Positions 16,542 to 23,648 of a DNA stretch of 43,473 bases are shown here, piece by piece (the first letter of the stretch is position 1; each line of letters opens with the position of its first letter). The notes under the pieces were generated by a model. It saw only the letters and a program-made list of their open reading frames with translations. It was not told the DNA's origin and searched no databases. The DNA lies in the NCBI GenBank assembly GCA_003447295.1, contig DLZQ01000048.1, forward strand, positions 26,910-70,382, given 5' to 3'. Position numbers and translations under genes: made by a program. The DNA comes from Lachnospiraceae bacterium (GTDB lineage: Bacteria > Bacillota > Clostridia > Lachnospirales > Lachnospiraceae).

Positions 16542-16608
16542 AGGAAAACCCCTCAGGATACTTTTTTACAGTGTATGAAAGTATCTGAGGGGTTATGATA
16601 GAGATTGG
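16534..16608 (-). repeat. 74/75-bp direct repeat, copy next to spoIIID
   Basis: Matches 17502-17575 with one substitution and one single-base indel in a T run. It contains the spoIIID start (TTG AAA GA), Shine-Dalgarno, a dyad and the sigma-E-type promoter. The two copies enclose 893 bp holding three small genes. Confidence 0.95.
16570..16599 (-). promoter_or_regulatory. Sigma-E-type promoter of spoIIID inside a dyad
   Basis: The minus strand reads ATCATAAC, 14 bp, CATACACT. This resembles the sporulation sigma-E consensus (about GTCATATT, 13-15 bp, CATACAAT). The -10 lies in the centre of an inverted repeat with arms 16549-16565 and 16578-16592. The left arm also contains the Shine-Dalgarno. 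A start near 16563 gives a leader of about 20 bases. Confidence 0.75.
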
Positions 16609-16619
16609 GTTTGATTTCA

Positions 16620-16760
16620 TTATAGTTGGTCAATTTCCTGCCAGGCCTCTTCGATAGTATATATTTCACCAGATTTCATGCTACTGATACCTTCGGCAAG
16701 TTTTTCATAGAGTAGCTTACTATCCTCTGTTTTAATATTTTCTTGTGCTTTTTCGTTCAT
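16620..16760 (-). CDS. Small antitoxin-like protein (46 aa)
   Basis: The frame starts at ATG 16758-16760, with AAAGGA seven bases upstream, and stops at 16620. The product ends LAEGISSMKSGEIYTIEEAW plus six residues. That pattern of a short helix, a G-E/R step and an acidic-aromatic helix resembles the C-terminal toxin-neutralising part of RelB/ParD/Phd-type antitoxins. No DNA-binding N-terminal domain is present, so it may be a shortened or unusual antitoxin. It lies in the cassette with DUF2442 and DUF4160 genes. The assignment is by resemblance only. Confidence 0.55.
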   Translation of the reverse strand: MNEKAQENIKTEDSKLLYEKLAEGISSMKSGEIYTIEEAWQEIDQL

Positions 16761-16811
16761 GTGTTTTTCCTTTATTACCTACTATGAGCCTGTCTTACAA
16801 TAAAGCATTAC

Positions 16812-17120
16812 TTATCCAACTGCAACACTTACACTTTGGGCTGTATACGGATAGCTGTCAGCATACATCGTCTCTGGCGCAATATCAATATCACCGTTCA
16901 TCCATGTCATAACACCATGGAAAATATTAAAATCTGCTAATACCTTTTCATCCTTCAATGGTTCAAACGCTGATCCCTTCAACAGCGTTGTATCAAAAAG
17001 CCGTTGCTCTCCTGTAGAAAACGTGAGTAATAACATACCCCCACGTAAAACCTTCGCTTCTTTTACTTTGATATTCTGTGTTTTCTCTCCTGCGTAACAT
17101 ACATCATCAATAATATACAT
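16812..17120 (-). CDS. DUF2442 domain protein
   Basis: A 102-aa small protein of the DUF2442 type: two short beta strands, KVKEAKVLRGGMLLLTFSTG, then RLFDTTLLKGSAFEPLKD and FNIFHGVMTWMNGDIDIAPE, the usual W-x-NG-x-DI-APE ending. Function is not established. DUF2442 genes are frequently next to DUF4160 genes, as here (start 14 bp after the upstream stop), and such pairs are often suspected to be toxin-antitoxin systems. The A at the end of the chain, SVSVAVG, is not conserved in the family as far as I know. Confidence 0.8.
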   Translation of the reverse strand: MYIIDDVCYAGEKTQNIKVKEAKVLRGGMLLLTFSTGEQRLFDTTLLKGSAFEPLKDEKVLADFNIFHGVMTWMNGDIDIAPETMYADSYPYTAQSVSVAVG

Positions 17121-17133
17121 TCAAAGCACCTCC

Positions 17134-17397
17134 TTACATGGGAGCAATCTTATCAAAATGTTCTCCACGTACTGCCAGATTCCATGCTTTATATGCTTCC
17201 TCCTCATGGAATGCCAGCCACCCGACCACCATTTTTAATTGTTTTTTGGGAAGAGCTCCTGCCAATAATTCCCCGTCAATTCCAACAGCAGCCTCATAAT
17301 CTCCATAATACACATGTACATGAGGCTTATTATGCTGTTTTGTATCCATAAACAGCATATAGATAACCATTCCACCAAATCTGCTGAGTTCCGGCAT
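17134..17397 (-). CDS. DUF4160 domain protein
   Basis: An 87-aa protein of the DUF4160 type. The core motif is HNKPHVHVYYGDYEAAVGI, followed by GELLAGALPKKQLKMVVGW and an acidic helix. I start at 17397, where GAGGAGG lies 7 bases upstream; the extension to 17451 is rejected. It is first in a three-gene unit with DUF2442 and a small antitoxin-like gene. Its function is unknown; the histidine-rich motif suggests metal or nucleic acid contact. Two candidate promoters precede it: a vegetative extended -10 and the duplicated spoIIID-type promoter. Confidence 0.82.
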   Translation of the reverse strand: MPELSRFGGMVIYMLFMDTKQHNKPHVHVYYGDYEAAVGIDGELLAGALPKKQLKMVVGWLAFHEEEAYKAWNLAVRGEHFDKIAPM

Positions 17398-17424
17398 TGT
17401 TTTCCTCCTCGTTTCTTTTGTATT

Positions 17425-17433
17425 ATTATACCA
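17425..17433 (-). promoter_or_regulatory. Extended -10 promoter for the DUF4160 cassette
   Basis: The minus strand reads TGGTATAAT, a strong extended -10 (TATAAT at 17425-17430), with TTTGAA 16 bp upstream. It ends 27 bp before the DUF4160 start codon. Confidence 0.65.
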
Positions 17434-17501
17434 TTTCCCATTATATTTCAAAAGTCAAAGAATCTATTTTTCCTATTTTTATTTTATGAGCCAGGCAATA
17501 T

Positions 17502-17575
17502 TCTTTCAAAGGAAAACCTCTCAGGATACTTTTTACAGTGTATGAAAGTATCTGAGGGGTTATGATAGAGATTGG
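17502..17575 (-). repeat. 74/75-bp direct repeat, upstream copy with truncated spoIIID start
   Basis: Second copy of 16534-16608. It keeps the sigma-E-type promoter (-35 complement 17559-17566, -10 complement 17537-17544, 14-bp spacer), the Shine-Dalgarno (GAGAGG instead of GAGGGG) and the TTG AAA GA start. After TTG AAA GAA TAT the frame diverges from SpoIIID and stops after about 23 codons. It therefore looks like a broken 5' end of spoIIID. Confidence 0.95.
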
Positions 17576-17630
17576 CACTACTCCAAAAATTCCTAACAAA
17601 TCTTCAATTATTGTATCTTGCAGTAAATTT

Positions 17631-17647
17631 TTACAATGATCTTACAA
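17631..17647 (+). promoter_or_regulatory. Two 11-bp-phased TTACAA repeats upstream of the ferredoxin gene
   Basis: TTACAA at 17631 and 17642 begin 11 bp apart, about 30 bp before a TATGAT -10-like element (17678-17683) that has no -35. This spacing suits an OmpR-family activator. The evidence is modest in AT-rich DNA. Confidence 0.35.
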
Positions 17648-17750
17648 AATGCAGTCGTATATTTTACGCTATTCGTTTATGATGTATTGTAGGATTTTAC
17701 GAATCAAGGTAATATTATTTTAAAAAATGAAACCGGAGGAGCATGGGATA

Positions 17751-18596
17751 ATGGTGAGAAATAATAAAATGCTTCGCAAATATGTGCCGTCAGTTCTGCT
17801 GTTTTTGTTATTTGAGGCAGTGGCAGTCGCACTATGGATTGCAAAGGATAACTTGTTTTATCTGTTGAATTTCAGCTACATCGGAGGCTGTCTTGCATTA
17901 GGAACAGTTCTTTTTACTGCCGGAAAACGCTATGCCCGACATTTTGTACAACTGGCAGTAGGAAGCTATATGTTGCTGTACCTTGGCATAATCTCCCGCG
18001 AAAATATGCAGATAGAGGGCTTTTGGTACTATTTGTTCCTGGGTGTTTTTGAGGCGGCAACGATTCATTATGCGGTGGCAAAGATTTTTGGACCGTTAGT
18101 CTTCGGGCGGGGATGGTGCGGCTATGCCTGCTGGACAGCTATGGTGCTGGATTTTCTGCCTTACAAGCAGCCGAAAAAGGCCCGAAAAGAAAAGTTAGGT
18201 ATTCTGCGTTATGTGATGTTTGCGCTATCCCTGACAGTGGTTTCCTGCTTGTTTTTTATGAAAATCGCTCATCTGGAGGATATCATGTTCCGGATGTTTC
18301 TTGCAGGGAATGCAGTTTACTATATTTCCGGTATTGTACTGGCTTTTGTATTTAAAGATAACCGTGCATTCTGCAAGTATCTATGTCCGGTTACGGTATT
18401 TCTTAAGCCGATGAGCTACTTTTCGCTTCTGCGCGTCCATTGTGATGAAAATAAATGCGTCCATTGTGGCAAGTGCCTGCAGGTTTGTCCTATGAATGTT
18501 GAAGTCAACAAAGAATCTCGTAAGCGAAAAAACGCAACTGAGTGCATTCTCTGTTACGAATGCACAAAAGCCTGCCCCACCAAAGCACTGCATTAA
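17751..18596 (+). CDS. NapH-like membrane protein with two [4Fe-4S] clusters
   Basis: A 281-aa electron-transfer protein with four to five membrane segments and a C-terminal ferredoxin domain. The membrane part has GRGWCGYACWTAMVLDFLPY and FCKYLCPVTVF, the cysteine motifs of the NapH/NosR/RdxA group. The ferredoxin part has CVHCGKCLQVCP and CILCYECTKACP, two complete binding sets. It probably moves electrons between the membrane and a partner not present here. I prefer the ATG at 17751 with GGAGGA ten bases upstream; an ATG at 17727 has no Shine-Dalgarno. It ends with a clear terminator and stands alone. Confidence 0.85.
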   Translation: MVRNNKMLRKYVPSVLLFLLFEAVAVALWIAKDNLFYLLNFSYIGGCLALGTVLFTAGKRYARHFVQLAVGSYMLLYLGIISRENMQIEGFWYYLFLGVFEAATIHYAVAKIFGPLVFGRGWCGYACWTAMVLDFLPYKQPKKARKEKLGILRYVMFALSLTVVSCLFFMKIAHLEDIMFRMFLAGNAVYYISGIVLAFVFKDNRAFCKYLCPVTVFLKPMSYFSLLRVHCDENKCVHCGKCLQVCPMNVEVNKESRKRKNATECILCYECTKACPTKALH

Positions 18597-18620
18597 GGCG
18601 CTCCGCGAGATGAATGGCTC

Positions 18621-18658
18621 TTCATCTGTTCATCAAGACAGATGAATGTACTTTTTTA
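18621..18658 (+). terminator. Terminator of the NapH-like gene
   Basis: Perfect 9-bp stem TTCATCTGT/ACAGATGAA (18621-18646) followed shortly by six T residues (18652-18657). The opposing DUF4230 gene stops at 18664. Confidence 0.85.
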
Positions 18659-18663
18659 ATTGC

Positions 18664-19404
18664 TCATTCCATCACTTCAAATTTTATTGTGTACTCTTGC
18701 TCTTGTACTACATCATTATTAACCAGCTTTTCTATAATATCCTCTGCATTTTTAAGTGCTTTATCTAAGATTCCATTTTCAATTGCCCTATCTTCCATAG
18801 CATCTTTGCTTACTGTATCAAACTGTCTAACATCCTCAACTTTGACCGGATTAAATAAACCATCTTTTTCGTCCAAAGTTTCAACACTATTATTATCGAT
18901 TTCGTGTGAAAGAATTTCTGCATTTGGCATATGTATTATAATTTCTTTGTTTTCATTATTAACTTCTACAACAATTTCATCCATCTTTACACCAGCCTTA
19001 ATAATTCCATTCCATTTAGTAATAAATGATTTTGTTGTAAATGGAATATTTATTCCAAATGCCTGCTTAAGATCTTCAAATTTACCGGCATCTGTATAGA
19101 GATACTCAACCGTTGCAAGTTCTCCAATATCCTTGATTTCTGATTCAATCAGGCTTGTAGTAATTTCTGTAGTTGGTGTTGTCTCCCATTCAACCGCCTT
19201 TTCCGCCAATTGTTTATTTAAACCATCCACTTCCTGACTTAAATCTGCAATAATATCTTCATATTTCTTGGTAGCATTTGAATATCCGGTAATAAAGATT
19301 ATAACTAACGCAATTATTACGACTATTGCACCGATTCCCCATTTTATCATTTTGGCTTTAGTCCCACCAAGTACCCTTAAATCATTCTTTTGTTCATTAT
19401 CCAT
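18664..19404 (-). CDS. DUF4230 family membrane-anchored protein
   Basis: A 246-aa protein with one N-terminal membrane segment (about 20-42, GIGAIVVIIALVIIFITGY), a short coiled coil at about 44-70, and an extracytoplasmic DUF4230 domain at about 80-235 (ELATVEYLYTDAGK...IIIHMPNAEILSHEID). The family has no settled function. The base composition is more AT-rich than that of the flanking housekeeping genes. It follows the EcsC-like gene by 30 bp on the same strand and is probably co-transcribed with it. Confidence 0.8.
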   Translation of the reverse strand: MDNEQKNDLRVLGGTKAKMIKWGIGAIVVIIALVIIFITGYSNATKKYEDIIADLSQEVDGLNKQLAEKAVEWETTPTTEITTSLIESEIKDIGELATVEYLYTDAGKFEDLKQAFGINIPFTTKSFITKWNGIIKAGVKMDEIVVEVNNENKEIIIHMPNAEILSHEIDNNSVETLDEKDGLFNPVKVEDVRQFDTVSKDAMEDRAIENGILDKALKNAEDIIEKLVNNDVVQEQEYTIKFEVME

Positions 19405-19434
19405 AATATTGCCTTCCTTTTTCTTATTGGATAT

Positions 19435-20358
19435 TTATGAAATACTTTCGCTTTCAATATCTATAATGTTCTCTTCACTTTCTTTATAGTTTGGATTACT
19501 CAAATAAGTGTTTTCCAATACGTTTTTTAGTTTCACACAACATGGTTTAAAAGTTGCATAGGATAATCCGCCACCTACTGCTCCACCTACAAGTGGAATT
19601 GCTTTCTTAAAAAATCCGGCAAACACTTCTTTGGTCATTTTTACACCAAACCATTTGCTAACGCTCTTAACAATAGGGTAAATAGTTCCTTTCGTCAGAG
19701 CTTTTTTTACTAATTGTTTTTCAAGGCCTGTTCCTAATGCTTTCGCAACTGCTAACAGTCCATTTTTTGCATTTGCAACTCCAAACATAACGCCCATACA
19801 CAAAATAATCTGATTCATCGTCTCTGTGTCAAATGCCTGTTCATTCTCCTTATATTCGATTTGTGGAAAACCATATAAATATAATAATTTCTGAGCTACT
19901 CTAAGCATGCAGCCATAATATTGGGCAATGTCGACAGGTATTGTTGCCACCATAGCTGCACCTCCCGGAGTACCCAAGGCAGCAGAAATTCCTGATACCT
20001 TTAATCTCTCATTCTGAATAATTGAAGCAGCTATCATTTCAATATCTTCCTGCTTGATTTCTGCTTTCATAGGTGTTGTTAAAACCACTTGGTCTATTGT
20101 TTCCTGAGAATATTTTGTAAATAGTTCTTTTCTCAAAAAGCTTTCCCTATTTACACTAACTCCAGGTACTTTAAATGCCAGCAATATTACATCCTCAATA
20201 TCAATCTGTCCATCACCATTTACGTCCACTGCCTGAAAAACTGCCTCTTTTGTTTTATCTATCACTTCTGTGGATTTTTGTACAGCCACTCCTGCCTTTT
20301 CTCCAACGTTCTCAGCAATTTTTTTCACAGGTAAACCAACTTTAAACGTTTTATCCAT
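19435..20358 (-). CDS. EcsC-like protein with a single EF-hand/dockerin-type loop
   Basis: A 307-aa protein. Residues 45-56 (DVNGDGQIDIED) form a calcium-binding loop of dockerin type, with D at position 12. Residues about 120-285 resemble the EcsC-like/YqcI-type region (PVDIAQYYGCMLRVAQKLLYLYG), with a glycine-rich membrane-seeking segment KKAIPLVGGAVGGGLSYATF. Only one loop is present, so a dockerin role is unlikely, and no signal peptide is visible. ATG at 20358 has AGAGG seven bases upstream. It is AT-rich and pairs with the DUF4230 gene downstream. Function unknown. Confidence 0.7.
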   Translation of the reverse strand: MDKTFKVGLPVKKIAENVGEKAGVAVQKSTEVIDKTKEAVFQAVDVNGDGQIDIEDVILLAFKVPGVSVNRESFLRKELFTKYSQETIDQVVLTTPMKAEIKQEDIEMIAASIIQNERLKVSGISAALGTPGGAAMVATIPVDIAQYYGCMLRVAQKLLYLYGFPQIEYKENEQAFDTETMNQIILCMGVMFGVANAKNGLLAVAKALGTGLEKQLVKKALTKGTIYPIVKSVSKWFGVKMTKEVFAGFFKKAIPLVGGAVGGGLSYATFKPCCVKLKNVLENTYLSNPNYKESEENIIDIESESIS

Positions 20359-20512
20359 GCTTTTCACCTCTTAATATATAATGCATCATTAATAATATAT
20401 AATATTTATGCATCACATTTATTGTATTATTTGTTTTCTAAAATATCAACAAATAATTTCTGTATATTCTACATTTCGTATAATACTTTTAAATACTTAT
20501 AATCTCAAGGCG

Positions 20513-20545
20513 AACAAAAGCAGGCTATTGCAGCCCGCTTTTGTT
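20513..20545 (-). terminator. Terminator after the DUF6591-like gene
   Basis: A 13-bp stem AACAAAAGCAGGC/GCCCGCTTTTGTT with one mismatch. Read on the minus strand, a GC-rich base is followed by CTTTTGTT. It separates the MerR operon from the EcsC-like/DUF4230 pair. Confidence 0.7.
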
Positions 20546-20621
20546 TACTTTTTTAAACTAATTTCAAACCTTTTTTATACTATCCGGATGCCTTAATCAT
20601 AATACACGCCATTATCACCCA

Positions 20622-21905
20622 TCAATATGCTGCTTCCGCAAGTCTGTCGTATACTCTTGTCTGCACCTCCATGTAATAGGCAAGTTCTGCATCGTTCAGG
20701 TCCTCACCTCCCCACTGGTCAAATTTCTTAGTGAAATCATCATACTTTTGCATGTAACTCATATAGTCAGCCATAAGTCCCGCATCTGTAGGATTTTTAC
20801 TGTATTTCTCCATGAAATCACAATATTCGTTCATAAATGCCTCATAGCTGTCCATCGCTTCTTTAAAGTCTTGACGAAGTCCATCCTCACCGGCAGTAGC
20901 ATTACCAGAATCAACGACCGGCTTCTGTTCTTCGGCTTTTGATTCTGCAGCGGCTTCTTCCGGCTTAGACTCTGTAACAGGTTCTTTTTCTTCCGGCTTT
21001 CCCATCTCCGGTTTCTCAGTCTCTTGTTCTGTATTCTCAGTGTCAGCTACCGCTCCGGTACCTTTCTCCGGTTCATCTATCCGGACCAGCATAATGTTAT
21101 TGCCTTCATAACTCAGGGATAAATAGTAATCTTCTTCATTATAAGCCCTATAATAATTTTCCCCCTTATCATAATCAACATCAAAGCCATAATCCGAGCA
21201 ATCCGCTACATATTCATCATACTCTTCCTTGCTGGTATCTCCTACATACACAGAAAAGTTCGTATCATGCTCGTAATTGAATTTCCCCGTCGTGGAAGAT
21301 GGCTCTGGAAGAAGATCACCCGCTGTTCCGATGGGCCAGGTGATGGTTCCTAATTTCATAGGTGCTTTAACCGTAATTGTCAGATTGTCATCAATATGGG
21401 TCAGATTCAAAGAATAACCTTCCGAATCAAACGCATCATAGGAGTATGTGGACTTTTTTGTATCCACAATAAATCCCCGTTCCATACACTGATTCAAATA
21501 TTTGTTATACTGCTCATCCGTAACCTTTTCCAGACTTACACACAATTCTTCCTCCGAGTTTATGAGAATGTTTCCATGATTTGAAGGAAATTGCGGTATT
21601 GCTTCTTTCAATATAACTGCAGACCAATCTGTTTTTTCTTTTTTATTGGCAGTTACCGAAGCCACTACCCCCAATGCCAAAATGATAAAGATGCAAAGAA
21701 ACCACGCTCTTTTATAGATTGGTTTCTTTGGCTTTTTTTCTCTGCTTCCTGCAGGTTTTACATTTAATACCGGCGGTACCTGCTGTGACACATCCGACTG
21801 TTGCTGTACAGACTGTGATATCGTTGTTGTCTCAGCGTCTGCTTTGGTACCGCATTCCGGGCAAAATTTTCCCTCAAATTCCGAACCACAATTTTTACAC
21901 TTCAT
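20622..21905 (-). CDS. Zinc-ribbon membrane protein with DUF6591-like C-terminus
   Basis: A 427-aa protein starting with a zinc ribbon (CKNCGSEFEGKFCPECG, residues 3-19), then a linker, one membrane segment at about 68-88, an extracytoplasmic region of two similar modules (about 95-180 and 190-270), an acidic E/K/P-rich linker at about 280-345, and a helical C-terminal domain (FKEAMDSYEAFMNEYCDFMEKY) of the DUF6591 type. ATG at 21905 has GGAGG upstream; the 32-residue extension is rejected. Third gene of the MerR operon. It may sense something at the envelope, but this is inference. Confidence 0.75.
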   Translation of the reverse strand: MKCKNCGSEFEGKFCPECGTKADAETTTISQSVQQQSDVSQQVPPVLNVKPAGSREKKPKKPIYKRAWFLCIFIILALGVVASVTANKKEKTDWSAVILKEAIPQFPSNHGNILINSEEELCVSLEKVTDEQYNKYLNQCMERGFIVDTKKSTYSYDAFDSEGYSLNLTHIDDNLTITVKAPMKLGTITWPIGTAGDLLPEPSSTTGKFNYEHDTNFSVYVGDTSKEEYDEYVADCSDYGFDVDYDKGENYYRAYNEEDYYLSLSYEGNNIMLVRIDEPEKGTGAVADTENTEQETEKPEMGKPEEKEPVTESKPEEAAAESKAEEQKPVVDSGNATAGEDGLRQDFKEAMDSYEAFMNEYCDFMEKYSKNPTDAGLMADYMSYMQKYDDFTKKFDQWGGEDLNDAELAYYMEVQTRVYDRLAEAAY

Positions 21906-21951
21906 ACCTTTTCCTCCTGTCATTCGAAGTTTTCCACTCCGCCTTATTTTT

Positions 21952-22677
21952 TCATTTCGTAGAATGTTTTCTGCTTTTAAAATAATTAACTGCGGTAACA
22001 ATCAATTCAATACCTGCACAAAGCTGTACCAACGACCCGTTATAGAACATGGAAGCCAGCCAGAGCATCAGCAGACCGATCACTGCACTTACCAGGTAGT
22101 CGATGGATGCCGCCTGTCTTCTGACAAGTCCTGCTGCAGATGCAATCAGAACGATCCCACCTGCCAGTTCCATAAGGGAAGCGTTTCCTCCCGTCCGGTC
22201 TACGATCACTGCTGCAACCAGAATAACAATACCAACGCCAAAAATACTGTTCCGCAGCGCAGTCTCAAATACAAATATATTCATTTTTCTTTGATTTTCT
22301 GCTTCAATATTTTCAACACAGTTGTTATAAATCTGTTGTATCTTTTTGAAATCGCTGTCTCCGGAAAACAATATTTCCGCCTTCTGATAAGTCTGCTCGA
22401 GTTTTATAAGCCATGCCTCATATATCTCTTTTTCTTCTTCCCTTAGAACATTTGAGGAAGCAGCCATCATGAATTCAAAAATATCCTCTTTGGTGTTTGG
22501 TATGGGATAATTTTTGATCAGATATGCTTTTTCCTTCGTTGTCTGTGCATGGATAATATCCACATAAAATTTTCTCACCGAATCCGCAGCCTGTCTGCCC
22601 TGTACTTCACACCCACACGCCGGACATACCACAGTAAAAGAACTCAGCTCTTTTCCACAGTTGGTGCAAAAAGCCAT
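21952..22677 (-). CDS. Zinc-ribbon membrane protein, function unknown
   Basis: A 241-aa protein with an N-terminal zinc ribbon (CTNCGKELSSFTVVCPACG), a helical cytoplasmic region to about 135, and three or four membrane segments over about 145-230. GGAGG precedes the ATG at 22677. The start lies only 4 bp after the MerR stop, so the genes are coupled. A zinc ribbon followed by membrane helices recurs in three genes of this window (14412, 20622 and here). Confidence 0.75.
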   Translation of the reverse strand: MAFCTNCGKELSSFTVVCPACGCEVQGRQAADSVRKFYVDIIHAQTTKEKAYLIKNYPIPNTKEDIFEFMMAASSNVLREEEKEIYEAWLIKLEQTYQKAEILFSGDSDFKKIQQIYNNCVENIEAENQRKMNIFVFETALRNSIFGVGIVILVAAVIVDRTGGNASLMELAGGIVLIASAAGLVRRQAASIDYLVSAVIGLLMLWLASMFYNGSLVQLCAGIELIVTAVNYFKSRKHSTK

Positions 22678-22681
22678 CTTC

Positions 22682-23047
22682 TTATCCTCCGCTTTCAAAA
22701 TAACTTTTTTTACTAGCAGTTTTCTCCGACAGTCTGGCAATTATCTGATTTGCTTTTTCAATCAGCTCGTCCATTTCTGTCTTTTCTTCTCTTAGCTTCT
22801 GCACTCGTTGTTCCAGCGCTGATCTTAATTCAGCTTCCGGGGCATCAATGATCCTTGTAATTTCCTTAATTGTAAAACCCAGCTGCTGATAAAACTTGAT
22901 TTGCGCAATTCTCATTTCAGCCTCTTTGTCATACAGTAAATGTCCATACTTATTCCGGCCTGATGCCGTCACCAATCCCGCTTTTTCATAACCTTGAAGT
23001 GCTCTTCTGGATACACCGAGTGTTTCACAGATTTCCCGTAATGTCAT
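22682..23047 (-). CDS. MerR-family transcriptional regulator
   Basis: A 121-aa regulator with the winged HTH MTLREICETLGVSRRALQGYEKAGLV, a second part KYGHLLYDKEAEMRIAQIKFYQQLGFTIKEI, and a coiled-coil dimer helix (LRSALEQRVQKLREEKTEMDE). There is no C-terminal ligand domain and no thiol-metal loop, so its trigger is not evident. I start at 23047 because a promoter and operator dyad lie inside the longer in-frame extension. It heads an operon with two zinc-ribbon membrane proteins and probably controls them and itself. Confidence 0.85.
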   Translation of the reverse strand: MTLREICETLGVSRRALQGYEKAGLVTASGRNKYGHLLYDKEAEMRIAQIKFYQQLGFTIKEITRIIDAPEAELRSALEQRVQKLREEKTEMDELIEKANQIIARLSEKTASKKSYFESGG

Positions 23048-23075
23048 GCCATTTTTTACCTTCCCTTTCCAGCCT

Positions 23076-23101
23076 ATAACTGCACGCAATGTGCAGTCAA
23101 A
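23076..23101 (-). promoter_or_regulatory. Promoter with central dyad, probable MerR operator
   Basis: The dyad ACTGCAC-ATTGC-GTGCAGT (23079-23097) has perfect 7-bp arms. It sits between TTGACT and TATAGG on the minus strand, the place MerR proteins bind to twist the spacer. The spacer is 16 bp by this reading, shorter than the usual 19 bp, so the exact -10 is uncertain. Confidence 0.7.
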
Positions 23102-23185
23102 GACTTTATTTGGAAGTACCGGTTTTCTTCCGTCTTCCACGAAAGGGCATGTTTTTTTCGCGAATCGAAAGCAATGAAGGCATAG

Positions 23186-23225
23186 AAAAAAGAGGACATC
23201 CCACACTTTCAGGATGTCCTCCTCT
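23186..23225 (-). terminator. Terminator downstream of the SGNH hydrolase remnant
   Basis: Stem GGACATCC/GGATGTCC with flanking AGA/TCCTCT pairing (23191-23225), followed on the minus strand by five T residues (23186-23190). It lies 31 bp after the stop of the hydrolase remnant and so looks like the original terminator of that gene. Confidence 0.8.
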
Positions 23226-23255
23226 ATTCTTCTTCCGGGCAGGCGTGATCGTTCC

Positions 23256-23459
23256 TTACCGGAATATTTCAGATGGCAGATATTCCGCCAGATATTCTGC
23301 GAAAATGCGATGGCTCTCCAGGCTTAAATGCATCCAGTCATAGGGATACATCTCAATCCCTGGAATGGATCCTGCATCCAGGAAATGGCAGCCAAGGCGC
23401 TTTGCTACTTCTCGATATTCCTCTGCAATATGGCTGAAGCTACTATTTATCGCTTCTGT
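23256..23459 (-). pseudogene. C-terminal remnant of an SGNH/GDSL-type hydrolase
   Basis: The minus strand encodes about 68 residues ending at TAA (23256). They include SHIAEEYREVAKRLGCHFLD and then DWMHLSLESHRIFAEYLAEY, the D-x-x-H block that ends SGNH hydrolase domains. The N-terminal half with the GDSL serine is absent, and no start signal precedes the fragment. A terminator follows it. The gene has been cut off by a deletion or rearrangement near 23460-23500. Confidence 0.7.
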
Positions 23460-23493
23460 AAGCAGCTTGGTGGTCCTTGTATGCGGTGCATTA

Positions 23494-23619
23494 GAGACTC
23501 CCTTGGATGGCGGTAGTATTCCGGTTAAGGTCGCTGAGCTTTTTGTTGCGGAATCTCTGAGTATGCGCTATCTCCTCGACAATCAGGAGCTGGCCAAGAT
23601 TGCAAGGAATAAAACATAA
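23494..23619 (+). pseudogene. Short orphan 3' coding fragment, unrecognised
   Basis: The plus strand encodes a plausible protein tail over about 40 codons (IPVKVAELFVAESLSMRYLL, then DNQELAKIARNKT and stop at 23619). The upstream frame has no Shine-Dalgarno and runs antisense through the hydrolase remnant. I read it as the end of another broken gene joined here, but cannot name the family. It could be chance. Confidence 0.3.
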
Positions 23620-23648
23620 TTACCCTTACATAATTATGATCTAAATAG

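Noticed and set aside
16609..17501. Insertion sequence between the spoIIID repeats
   Set aside because: The interval has three small genes but no transposase, and the borders have no inverted repeats; it is a cassette with direct repeats instead.
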